Shown one piece after another: positions 1 through 7,444 of a stretch of 10,796 bases of DNA (the first letter of the stretch is position 1; every line of letters starts with the position of its first letter). The stretch comes from Planctomycetota bacterium (GTDB lineage Bacteria > Planctomycetota > Planctomycetia > Pirellulales > Pirellulaceae): contig JAEZAS010000228.1 of NCBI GenBank assembly GCA_023430365.1, forward strand, positions 1 to 10,796. The letters are read 5' to 3'. The notes beneath the pieces are model-generated. The model was not told the DNA's origin and did no database searches. It worked only from the letters and a program-made list of their open reading frames with translations. The position numbers and the translations under genes were made by a program.

Positions 1-3000
1 GCCTCACCTCCCGAGAGGGTCGGCGCCGGTTGGCCGAGCGTCAGATAGTCGAGCCCGACGTCGCAAAGCGTTTGCAGGATGCGGCGGATCTTGGGGATGT
101 TCTCGAACAGCTTGACCGCCTCGCCGCAGGTCATGTCGAGCACGTCGCTGATGCTTTGGCCGTGGAACGTGACGGCGAGCGTTTCGGGGTTGTACCGCTT
201 GCCGCGGCAGGTCTCGCACTCGACCCACACGTCGGGCAGGAAGTGCATTTCGATCCGCTGCTGGCCGTTCCCCTCACATGCCTCGCAGCGGCCGCCGGAA
301 ACATTGAAGCTGAACCGTCGGGCCGAGTAGCCACGCAGCTTGGCCTCGGGCAATTGGGCAAACAACTGCCGGATCAGCTCGAAGGCGCCGGTGTAGGTGG
401 CTGGGTTCGAAGTCGGGCTGTTTCCGAGCGGCTGCTGGTCGACGCGGATGACCTTGTTGATGTGCTCCAGGCCGCGGATCTCGTCATGAGCTCCCGGAAG
501 GAGCGAAGCGCGGTGCAGCCGACGAGCAACGGCTGCGTACAACACATCCTCGATCAGCGTGCTCTTGCCGCTACCGCTGGGGCCGGTCACACAGGTGAGC
601 GTGCCGAGCGGAATACGGACATCGACACCCTTCAGGTTGTTGTGACGGGCGTTGACCACGTCAATCGTCGGCAGCCGAGCAAGCAAATCGTCGGCAGTCA
701 GGCCGGCGACTGCGGATTGCAGATTATGGATCGCGGATTGGTCGGCATCCTTCTTCTTCGCCGCTTTCCGCTTTCCGTTTTCCGCTTTGGGTTGGCTCGC
801 AGCGGGCGTCGGCAGTACCCGCCGATTTGTCGGTACCCCGATCGCCTTCCGGCCGCTCAGGTAAGGACCGGTCACACTGTTGTTCTGTTTGGCGAGTTTC
901 GCCGGGGTACCAGAGCCGACGACCTGTCCGCCGAACTTGCCAGCGCCGGGGCCGAAGTCGACGATCGCGTCGCAGTTCTCGATCACTTCGCGATCGTGTT
1001 CGACCACCACCAGCGTGTTGCCGAGATCGCGCAGCTTGTGCAGTGCGGCGAGCAGCTTGCGGTTATCTCGCGGATGCAGCCCGATCGTCGGTTCGTCCAG
1101 CACATACAGCACGCCGCACAACCCGCTGCCTAGCTGGCTCGCAAGGCGAATGCGCTGAGCTTCGCCGTTGGAGAGCGTGGCCGCAGGACGCGAGAGCGAA
1201 AGGTAGTCGAGCCCGACGTCGTTCAGGAACTGGGTGCGGTTGGTGATTTCGCGCACCAGTTCACCGGCAATCTTGCGTTCCCGATCGTTGAGCCCCCAGT
1301 TCTCAATCGCCTGCTGCAGCGGGCCGAGCGGCTGACGGCAGAACTGGTCGATCGTCTGATTGCGGAAACGAACAGCCGACGCGTCGTCACGCAAACGGCT
1401 GCCGCCGCACGTGGAGCACTCGACCTCGGCGACAAGCTGCTCGAGCCGCACGCGCATCGAGGGGGAGAGCTTCGAGGCCTCTTCGAGCGCGGGATAGAGT
1501 CCTTTGTACTGGAACCGAAAGATCGGCCGGACTTTCTTTTTGCCCGCGACGCCAGCAGGCAGCACGTCGAACCACTGTTCGCCCGCCCCGTGCAGGATAA
1601 CGCGTCGCTGCCGGTTGCCGAGTTGTTCGAACGGCACGTCGAGCGGAATGCCCGTGCCCGCCGAGAGGGCGAGCAGCATCGCTTGGGCCATCGGCTCCGA
1701 GAGGTCCGGCCACAGGGCCAGCGCGCCTTGAGCGAGCGTGAACTTCGGATCACGAAGCAGGATCGCCGGATTCGCTCCGACCTGGGTTCCCAGCCCTTCG
1801 CAGGCTTTGCACCAGCCGAGCGGGCTGTTGAACGAAAAGCTGTGAGGCGTCAGCGGCTCGAAGCTTCGGCCACACTGCCGGCAAGCCATGTGCTGGCTGT
1901 GGACGACGGTTTGCCAGCGCGGCTCGGGAATCTCGTCGCTCACATAGGCGACATGCATCACCCCTTTGCCAAGCGCCAGTGCGTTTTCGACGCTGCCGGC
2001 GATGCGCGAGCGGTTCTGCGACTGAACGCTGATCCGGTCGAGCACGACTTCGACATTGTGCTTACGGCGGCGGTCGATCGCTGGGGGAGAATCGAGCGAG
2101 TGGGTCACGCCGTCGACCCGCACCCGGTGATACCCCGCCGAGCGAAGCTCGTCCCACAGGCTGGCGTACTGCTGGCCGACCTCGATTTCGACCGGCGCCA
2201 TCAGGTAGAGCTTGGTTCCCGCTGGATTGTCGAGAATCGCGTCGACCACCTGATCGGCCGTCTGCGTGCCGACCGGAATATCGCAGTCCGGGCAAAACGG
2301 CTGGCCCAGGCGGGCCATCAGGATGCGGAGATAGTCATAGATTTCCGTCACCGTGCCCACGGTCGAGCGAGGCGTGTGGCCGAGGTTCTTCTGCTCAATA
2401 GCGATCGAGGGAGACAGGCCGTCGATGTGATCGACCTGCGGCTTTTGCATCTGGGCCACGAACTGCCGGGCATAAGCGCTGAGGCTTTCAACATAGCGGC
2501 GCTGCCCTTCGGCGTAGATCGTGTCCATCGCGAGCGAGCTTTTGCCGCCGCCGCTGGGACCGCAAAACACCGTCATCCGATCACGCTCGATCTCGACATC
2601 CACACCCTTCAGGTTGTGCTGTCGCGCGCCTTTCACCGAGAGATGCGTCGCCAGCCGCGGGGGCAGGGCAGTTTGAGCCTTCTTCGGCTTGCCGTTCTTC
2701 TTGGCCGCGCCATTGCCGTTGGCCGAATGCAGACCTTCGCCAAAGAGCACCTTGGCGAGCGCACGGCCAGTATGGGATCGCGGATTGCGAGCGATTTCTT
2801 CCGGTGTGCCGACTCCGATGATCTCGCCGCCCGCGTGACCACCTTCAGGTCCCAGGTCGATGATCCAGTCGGCTGTCTTGATGACGTCCAGATTGTGCTC
2901 GACCACTAGCACCGTATTGCCGGCGTCGGCAAAGTCGTGCAGCACCTTCAGCAGCAGGTGGATATCGGCGAAGTGAAGGCCGGTCGTTGGCTCGTCGAGC

Positions 3001-5759
3001 AAGTAAAGCGTCCGGCCCGTGCTCTTCTTCACGAGCTCACGGGCCAGCTTCACCCGCTGGGCTTCGCCACCCGAGAGAGTTGGCGACGGCTGGCCGAGCT
3101 TCAGGTAATCGAGGCCGACATCGTGCAGCGTTTGCAGTTTGTGGCGGATGTGGGGGACGTTCTCGAACAGGGCGAGCGCCTGTTGAACGTCCATCTCCAG
3201 CACGTCGGCGATCGATTTTTCTTTGAACTTCACCTGCAGCGTTTCACGATTGAAACGCTTTCCTTCGCACACCGGGCAGGTCACCCAAACGTCGGCCAGG
3301 AAGTCCATTTCCAGCTTGTTCGATCCGTTCCCCTCGCACGCTTCGCAACGGCCTCCTTCGACGTTGAAGCTGAACCGCCCCGGCTTGTAGCCGCGCCGCT
3401 TGGCCTCCGGCATCTGCGTGAACAGGTCGCGGATCTCGTCGAACACCTTGATGTAGGTGCCCGGATTCGATCGCGGTGTCCGGCCGATGGGGGTCTGGTC
3501 GATTGCGATCAACTTGTCGAGGTTTTCGATACCCTCGATCGCTTCGTGCTCGCCCGGCTCGCCTTCGCCTTTGTTCAAGTCACGGTGGAGCGCTTCGACG
3601 AGGATGTCGTTCACCAGCGAGCTCTTGCCGCCCCCCGAAACGCCTGTGACGCACACGAACTTGCCGAGCGGAATCTCGGCGGTGACGTTCTTCAGGTTGT
3701 TGTGCCGGGCTCCGACGATCCTGAGAGCTTTGCCGCTCCCTTCGCGCCGCTGAGCGGGCACTTCGATCTTCTTCTTGCCCGACAGGTACTGCCCGGTCAG
3801 GCTGCGATCGTTGCGCAGGATGTCGGCCGGCTGACCTTCAACCACCAGTTCGCCGCCGCGCACACCAGGGCCGGGGCCGAAGTCGATGATGTGATCGGCG
3901 GCCCGCATCGTGTCTTCGTCGTGCTCGACCACGACCACCGTGTTGCCCATGTCGCGCAGCCGGTGCAGCGTGGCCAGCAACCGATCATTGTCACGGGGAT
4001 GCAGACCGATCGACGGCTCGTCGAGGATATAGAGCACCCCAACCAGACCTGAACCAATCTGACCCGCAAGGCGAATACGCTGAGTTTCGCCGCCGGAGAG
4101 CGTGGGAGCGGTCCGGTCGAGCGTCAGGTATTCCAGGCCCACGTCGACGAGGAACCCAAGTCGCGTGCGAATCTCCTTGAGCACTTCGGCGGCGATTAGT
4201 TGCCGGGTGTCGTCCAGGACGAGCTGCTCGAAGAACTTCGCGGCTTCGCTGATTGCCAGACCGCAGACTTCCGGCAGCGTCCGCTCGGGACGATCCTGGT
4301 AGTCGGGATGCGCCGTGCGGATGCGCACCGCTCGCGCCTGCGGAAGCAGACGCTCGCCATGGCAACCCGGGCATTCCACCATGCTCATGTACTTCTCGAG
4401 CTGGCGGACCTGCATCTTGCTCTTACTGGCTTTGTGCTTCGCCGTGAGCTCGGGAACGAGGCCCTCGAATTTGCCGCCGTACAGCATCGGAGCATTGCCG
4501 CCGCGCCATTGGTAGGTGATGTGCGTGTCGCCCGTGCCATAAAGCCACAGCTTCTGCAGATTCGGCTGGAGGTCTTCCCAGGCCGATTCGAGCATGGTGC
4601 CGGCGTCGAGGCCGTGCAGACGCTCGACCGTTTCGGCCACTCCCTGATAGATGTGCCGCTTCCAGCGCCCCATGTCGGTCCAGCGGCCGACCAGCTCAAT
4701 CGCTCCTTCCTTGAAGGACAGCTTGGGGTAGGGAACCAGCAGTTCCGGGTCGAAGGAGTACATCACCCCCAGACCGTCGCAGGACTGGCACATGCCCTGC
4801 GGGCTGTTGAAGCTGAAGAGCTGTGGGCTGGGCGGTTCGAAGCTCAGGCCGCAGTGGGTGCAGGCGTAGGACGCGGAGAACAGGATGTCTCCTTCGCGGG
4901 CGGCGCGACGCTTGTTGCGCCGATCGGTGGCGCGAGCAGTGGAGGCCTCGGCAGCTTCGCCATCGCCGATGAGATTGGGATCTTCGCCATCCATCTCGCT
5001 AGCGGCAGAGACCGCTCGGCGATCGGCCGTACCGCTGGCCGACTCGTCGGCGACGATCATGTTCCCCTGGCCAACGCGCAGGGCGAGTTCCACGGCTTCG
5101 GCCAGGCGTGGGCGCATGTCCCCCTTCACGACCAGCCGGTCGACGACCACTTCAATGTCGTGACGCATCTGCCGGTCGAGCGACAGCTTGTCGCTGAGCT
5201 GAACGACCTCCCCGTCCACGCGGGCCCGGACAAAGCCTTGCTTGAGCAGGTCCTCGAAGAGGTCTCGGTACTCGCCTTTCTGCTGGCGAATCAGGGGGGC
5301 GAGAATCAGCAGCTTGCTCCCTGCGGGCATTTGCAGGATGCGGGCCAGAATCTGCTCGCGCGACTGGGCCGTAATCACCCGGTCGCATTTCGGGCAGTAT
5401 CCCTGGCCGACGCGGGCAAACAGCACGCGGAGATAGTCGTAGATTTCGGTGACCGTGCCGACCGTCGACCGCGGGTTGTTGCCGGTCGACTTTTGGCTGA
5501 TCGAAATCGAGGGGCTGAGGCCGCCGATGTAGTCGACATCGGGCTTGGGCATCTGCCCGAGGAACTGGCGGGCGTAGCTGGACAGGCTTTCGACATACCG
5601 CCGCTGCCCTTCGGCAAACAGGGTGTCGAACGCCAGGGAGCTTTTGCCGCTACCCGAAACGCCCGTGAGGCAGATCAGCTTGTTGCGAGGAAGAACGAGT
5701 GAAACATCACGCAGGTTGTGCTCGCGCGCACCCTTGATGACGATATCCGAAACAGGCAT
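1..5759 (-). CDS. uvrA: Tandem (double-length) excinuclease ABC subunit UvrA, 3' end outside window
   Basis: UvrA is the damage-sensing ATPase of UvrABC nucleotide excision repair; it loads UvrB on DNA in the cytoplasm. One frame stays open from ATG 5759 to the left edge (1,919 codons), against about 940 residues for E. coli UvrA, and contains two modules. Module 1 (about 1-1008): P-loop GVSGSGKS 33-40, CxxC pair at 300/303 and its downstream partner, LSGGE 554-558, Walker B D580-E581, second P-loop GVSGGGKS 706-713, C-terminal zinc finger C805/C808/C828/C831, LSGGE 895-899, Walker B D922. A Lys/Ala/Gly linker (about 1009-1036) leads to module 2: P-loop GPSGGGKS 1067-1074, LSNGE 1529-1533, Walker B D1555-E1556, P-loop GPSGSGKS 1726-1733, zinc finger C1825/C1828/C1848/C1851, LSGGE 1915-1919. 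The last Walker B is off the edge. The start fits the family N-terminus (KGAREHNL follows at once); no Shine-Dalgarno is seen. Chlamydial UvrA is also double-length. Confidence 0.96.
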   Translation of the reverse strand, partial: MPVSDIVIKGAREHNLRDVSLVLPRNKLICLTGVSGSGKSSLAFDTLFAEGQRRYVESLSSYARQFLGQMPKPDVDYIGGLSPSISISQKSTGNNPRSTVGTVTEIYDYLRVLFARVGQGYCPKCDRVITAQSREQILARILQMPAGSKLLILAPLIRQQKGEYRDLFEDLLKQGFVRARVDGEVVQLSDKLSLDRQMRHDIEVVVDRLVVKGDMRPRLAEAVELALRVGQGNMIVADESASGTADRRAVSAASEMDGEDPNLIGDGEAAEASTARATDRRNKRRAAREGDILFSASYACTHCGLSFEPPSPQLFSFNSPQGMCQSCDGLGVMYSFDPELLVPYPKLSFKEGAIELVGRWTDMGRWKRHIYQGVAETVERLHGLDAGTMLESAWEDLQPNLQKLWLYGTGDTHITYQWRGGNAPMLYGGKFEGLVPELTAKHKASKSKMQVRQLEKYMSMVECPGCHGERLLPQARAVRIRTAHPDYQDRPERTLPEVCGLAISEAAKFFEQLVLDDTRQLIAAEVLKEIRTRLGFLVDVGLEYLTLDRTAPTLSGGETQRIRLAGQIGSGLVGVLYILDEPSIGLHPRDNDRLLATLHRLRDMGNTVVVVEHDEDTMRAADHIIDFGPGPGVRGGELVVEGQPADILRNDRSLTGQYLSGKKKIEVPAQRREGSGKALRIVGARHNNLKNVTAEIPLGKFVCVTGVSGGGKSSLVNDILVEALHRDLNKGEGEPGEHEAIEGIENLDKLIAIDQTPIGRTPRSNPGTYIKVFDEIRDLFTQMPEAKRRGYKPGRFSFNVEGGRCEACEGNGSNKLEMDFLADVWVTCPVCEGKRFNRETLQVKFKEKSIADVLEMDVQQALALFENVPHIRHKLQTLHDVGLDYLKLGQPSPTLSGGEAQRVKLARELVKKSTGRTLYLLDEPTTGLHFADIHLLLKVLHDFADAGNTVLVVEHNLDVIKTADWIIDLGPEGGHAGGEIIGVGTPEEIARNPRSHTGRALAKVLFGEGLHSANGNGAAKKNGKPKKAQTALPPRLATHLSVKGARQHNLKGVDVEIERDRMTVFCGPSGGGKSSLAMDTIYAEGQRRYVESLSAYARQFVAQMQKPQVDHIDGLSPSIAIEQKNLGHTPRSTVGTVTEIYDYLRILMARLGQPFCPDCDIPVGTQTADQVVDAILDNPAGTKLYLMAPVEIEVGQQYASLWDELRSAGYHRVRVDGVTHSLDSPPAIDRRRKHNVEVVLDRISVQSQNRSRIAGSVENALALGKGVMHVAYVSDEIPEPRWQTVVHSQHMACRQCGRSFEPLTPHSFSFNSPLGWCKACEGLGTQVGANPAILLRDPKFTLAQGALALWPDLSEPMAQAMLLALSAGTGIPLDVPFEQLGNRQRRVILHGAGEQWFDVLPAGVAGKKKVRPIFRFQYKGLYPALEEASKLSPSMRVRLEQLVAEVECSTCGGSRLRDDASAVRFRNQTIDQFCRQPLGPLQQAIENWGLNDRERKIAGELVREITNRTQFLNDVGLDYLSLSRPAATLSNGEAQRIRLASQLGSGLCGVLYVLDEPTIGLHPRDNRKLLAALHKLRDLGNTLVVVEHDREVIENCDAIVDFGPGAGKFGGQVVGSGTPAKLAKQNNSVTGPYLSGRKAIGVPTNRRVLPTPAASQPKAENGKRKAAKKKDADQSAIHNLQSAVAGLTADDLLARLPTIDVVNARHNNLKGVDVRIPLGTLTCVTGPSGSGKSTLIEDVLYAAVARRLHRASLLPGAHDEIRGLEHINKVIRVDQQPLGNSPTSNPATYTGAFELIRQLFAQLPEAKLRGYSARRFSFNVSGGRCEACEGNGQQRIEMHFLPDVWVECETCRGKRYNPETLAVTFHGQSISDVLDMTCGEAVKLFENIPKIRRILQTLCDVGLDYLTLGQPAPTLSGGE
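711..738. repeat. Four degenerate heptanucleotide repeats inside uvrA
   Basis: On the plus strand the units are tgcggat, tgcagat, tatggat and cgcggat, head to tail with no gaps. They lie within the coding sequence of the extra linker (about residues 1674-1683). Seven is not a multiple of three, so successive units are read in different frames; four units give 28 bases. Confidence 0.7.
761..788. repeat. Four heptanucleotide repeats (ccgcttt type) inside uvrA
   Basis: On the plus strand: ccgcttt, ccgcttt, ccgtttt, ccgcttt, three identical units and one with a single change. On the coding strand this reads as a purine-rich AAAGCGG series and gives part of the Lys/Arg/Ala block (about residues 1658-1667). 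The unit sequence differs from the array at 711-738, so two separate expansions seem to have contributed to one linker. Confidence 0.8.
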
Positions 5760-5800
5760 GGGCAGATGTCAGGCGGTTGGATGGGTCGATCCGTGACGAA

Positions 5801-5814
5801 CCTAACATTTTAGG
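5801..5814 (-). promoter_or_regulatory. Candidate uvrA promoter -10 overlapped by a dyad
   Basis: An AT-rich island 42 to 55 bases upstream of the uvrA start contains the perfect dyad cctaa-N4-ttagg. Read on the minus strand it includes TAAAAT, a five-of-six match to a sigma-70 type -10 box. No good -35 hexamer is seen 16 to 18 bases upstream. A dyad over a -10 box is a classic operator layout, but no known repressor site (including a standard LexA box) is recognised, so this is only a candidate. Confidence 0.3.
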
Positions 5815-5913
5815 ACCCCACCATGCCCGCCGACCAGGGGGACGATTTTGAGGGGCTGCCTCCAACTCTGAGAGTGGCCCAGATTGCGCGATCCCGCTGC
5901 AAGACACCCATAG

Positions 5914-5934
5914 CCGGAGGTTAACAACCTTCGG
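5914..5934. repeat. Hairpin of left REP-like unit
   Basis: Stem ccggaggtt (5914-5922) pairs with aaccttcgg (5926-5934): nine pairs including one G-T wobble, with a three-base loop. It is the left-hand hairpin of the composite element. No T-run follows it in either direction, so an ordinary intrinsic terminator is unlikely. Confidence 0.6.
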
Positions 5935-6012
5935 AGAACGGCGAGTGGACGCAGCCATCGCTCGAGGCCGCTTCCATGGACTTAGTGCAGTGGATGCCAC
6001 TCGCGTTGTTCT

Positions 6013-6033
6013 CCGGCGGATGTGATCCGCCGG
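6013..6033 (-). terminator. Strong hairpin after the DUF6807 gene (possible terminator; right REP-like unit)
   Basis: A perfect 8-base stem, ccggcgga (6013-6020) with tccgccgg (6026-6033), and a five-base loop begins 23 bases past the stop codon of the DUF6807 gene. On the minus strand it is followed by AGAACAACG, with no T-run, so it would be a weak or Rho-assisted terminator, or a 3'-end stabilising hairpin. It is also the right-hand hairpin of the REP-like element, so both roles are possible. Confidence 0.45.
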
Positions 6034-6056
6034 CTAAAGGATCGTTGGTCCAAGCC

Positions 6057-7331
6057 TCATTGGACCGTCACTTCCACCGGCTCCACAAAATCATTCGCCA
6101 GCTGCTGGACACCTTCGACGTCCATTTCCCCTTCCTGGACCCAGACGCGGTAGTTCAGCTCGAGCGGCTTGTTCTCGTCGATTTCGTACTCGAAGTACGA
6201 ACCGAACCGGCCGTAGTCCCGTTCGCTGAACCGGGCTTCCTTCGGGTTCTGCGGCCGATCGAGCATGGCCACGGTGTACCGCTGGTCGCCGACGACGATC
6301 GAGAGGGCGTTCCACGGCAGGTTCACGTGACCCTTATCCCCAGGCCAGTTGCGGAACTTGCCCGGCTGGCCTTTGCCGTCGGGACGCAGGTAGTAGGTCT
6401 TGTCCTTCGTCTTGTCCGGCACTTCCTGAGTGGCGCGGAACTGGAAACCGGCGTGTTGCGGGTCGCCGTCGAGCTTGATTGGACCGACTTCGCTCTCCAG
6501 CCGCGAGGCGAACTCAATCAGCGTGCCTCCCGGCAACGCATACGCGGTCATCTCGCGTTGCTCGCTTGCAAAGTGGTCCGCCTTCTGGCCGAACCAGTTG
6601 ATATTGGCAACGTGGCGGCCCAGGATCGGCCCAGCCTCTTGGGTGGCGAAGTTCTGATGCCCGGTGAATTCACCGTTGTTGCAGTGCCAGGTGTCAGCCT
6701 TGCTCTTGCCGCCCTCGCCGTAGCTGATCTTGTTGAAGCCGAGGAACAGCCCGCGATGGTGCGGGAACAGACCGCCGGGGCCCTTGGTGAGCAACGTCTT
6801 GCCCGTGGCGGGATCGAAGACGTGATGATACGGCTTCATCGTCGCGTGACGAGCATCCTTCGAGCTTTCGTCGAGCGACTGATACATGTAGCGCAGCACC
6901 GGCCGGCCGTCATGCGTCAGGTCGGTGTGTTTGCCGGCCGTATCGTTCCAGGAGAACGTCTTGCCGCTCTTGCTTCCCTGGCCATCGCTCGAGACTTCGG
7001 CCTTGAGCGTCGCCGACTCGCCGGCCGCGAGCTTCGGCAGCACGAAGACGAGTTCGACAGCCGACTCATCGCCCGCGGCGGCCGGCTTCGAAAGCAGGCT
7101 CGGCTGGGTCAGTTGAGCGGGGATCTCCTTGCCGTCGAGCGTCAGCTTTACCTGTCCGCCTTTGGCCAGATCGGAAGCCAAAGCGAGCGGGACCTTCACC
7201 GGGGTGTTTTCACGGTCATGCTTGCCCGCCTTGACCGTGATCGTGAACTGCCGGCTCTCGGCTTGCGCGCTCACGCCCGTCAGGAAACAGAGACCACCAA
7301 CAACCAACGACGCCAATAGGTGCTTCAACAT
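6057..7331 (-). CDS. Exported DUF6807 ('PmoA family') protein
   Basis: A 424-residue protein of the DUF6807 family, which databases often call 'PmoA family' although it is not methane monooxygenase subunit A; the biochemical role is unknown to me. The N-terminus is a Sec signal peptide: Lys3-His4, a hydrophobic core about 5-20, and a likely cut after Ala22-Gln-Ala24. Leu just before Cys15 argues against a lipobox. Residues about 27-115 are beta-rich and Ala/Lys-rich; the family core follows, with the His-rich PHHRGLFLGFN (about 190-200), WHCNNGEFTGHQN (about 217-229), and near the C-terminus RFGSYFEYEIDENKPLELNY. The invariant-looking His residues suggest a metal or carbohydrate site, but that is inference. 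It probably acts in the periplasm. No Shine-Dalgarno precedes ATG 7331; the start is chosen because it gives a complete signal peptide. It lies 113 bases after the phosphofructokinase gene, on the same strand. Confidence 0.88.
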   Translation of the reverse strand: MLKHLLASLVVGGLCFLTGVSAQAESRQFTITVKAGKHDRENTPVKVPLALASDLAKGGQVKLTLDGKEIPAQLTQPSLLSKPAAAGDESAVELVFVLPKLAAGESATLKAEVSSDGQGSKSGKTFSWNDTAGKHTDLTHDGRPVLRYMYQSLDESSKDARHATMKPYHHVFDPATGKTLLTKGPGGLFPHHRGLFLGFNKISYGEGGKSKADTWHCNNGEFTGHQNFATQEAGPILGRHVANINWFGQKADHFASEQREMTAYALPGGTLIEFASRLESEVGPIKLDGDPQHAGFQFRATQEVPDKTKDKTYYLRPDGKGQPGKFRNWPGDKGHVNLPWNALSIVVGDQRYTVAMLDRPQNPKEARFSERDYGRFGSYFEYEIDENKPLELNYRVWVQEGEMDVEGVQQLANDFVEPVEVTVQ

Positions 7332-7378
7332 GATCGCAAAATGGAGAGAGGATGCGAATGGTTCAAAGGGTAAGCGGG

Positions 7379-7400
7379 CCGGAGCTAAAACGGTCTCCGG
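7379..7400 (-). terminator. Weak hairpin in the spacer after the phosphofructokinase gene
   Basis: ccggag (7379-7384) pairs with ctccgg (7395-7400) around a ten-base loop that contains aaaa. It lies 45 bases past the stop codon of the phosphofructokinase gene. No T-run follows on the minus strand, so terminator activity is doubtful. Nothing else of note was seen in the 113-base spacer, and no good promoter for the DUF6807 gene was found. Confidence 0.25.
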
Positions 7401-7444
7401 GCCGTCCCCCAGGTTGTTTCTACCATAGTCGCCGCGACCAGCCC

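Larger units (their letters stand above)
668..836 (-). other. Extra low-complexity linker between the two ATPase halves of UvrA module 2
   Basis: Residues about 1643-1698 of the tandem UvrA. In module 1 and in E. coli UvrA only about ten residues separate the GKKKIEVP-type end of ATPase 1 from the GARHNNLK-type start of ATPase 2. Here about 45 more residues intervene, with a Lys/Arg/Ala-rich block (about 1658-1670) and a polar stretch (about 1671-1686). Two short tandem heptamer arrays encode much of it. It is probably a flexible tether; no known domain is recognised. Confidence 0.7.
5911..6036. repeat. REP-doublet-like (REPIN-like) inverted repeat element, 126 bases
   Basis: The element starts with tagccgg (5911-5917) and ends with its exact reverse complement ccggcta (6030-6036). 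Two units face each other: 5911-5948, and 5997-6036 read on the minus strand. Aligned, they share 31 identical positions over 38, with a two-base length difference. Each unit is TAGCCGG, a small hairpin, then GGAGAAC and GCGAGTGG; the GCGAGTGG arms are a perfect 8-base inverted match (5941-5948 with 5997-6004). The two hairpins differ at paired positions in a compensatory way. Forty-eight unpaired bases separate the units. This fits a REP doublet or a small transposase-mobilised repeat; copies elsewhere in the genome cannot be tested here. Confidence 0.65.

Noticed and set aside
761..788. CRISPR-like array
   Set aside because: The units are seven bases long, adjacent and without spacers; this is a simple tandem repeat in a coding region.
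30..5702. Long plus-strand open frames (30-1133, 1590-2909, 2937-4052, 4200-5702)
   Set aside because: All are exactly in register with, and antisense to, the uvrA codons. They arise because high-G+C codon use leaves few stops on the complement, and their translations are unlike any family.
5707..6000. 97-codon minus-strand frame upstream of uvrA
   Set aside because: It overlaps the uvrA start by 53 bases in another frame, runs through the REP-like unit and has no family-like features.
5976..7319. 447-codon plus-strand frame opposite the DUF6807 gene
   Set aside because: It lies almost wholly antisense to a convincing exported protein with a signal peptide, and its translation is Leu/Arg/Val-rich with no recognisable motif.
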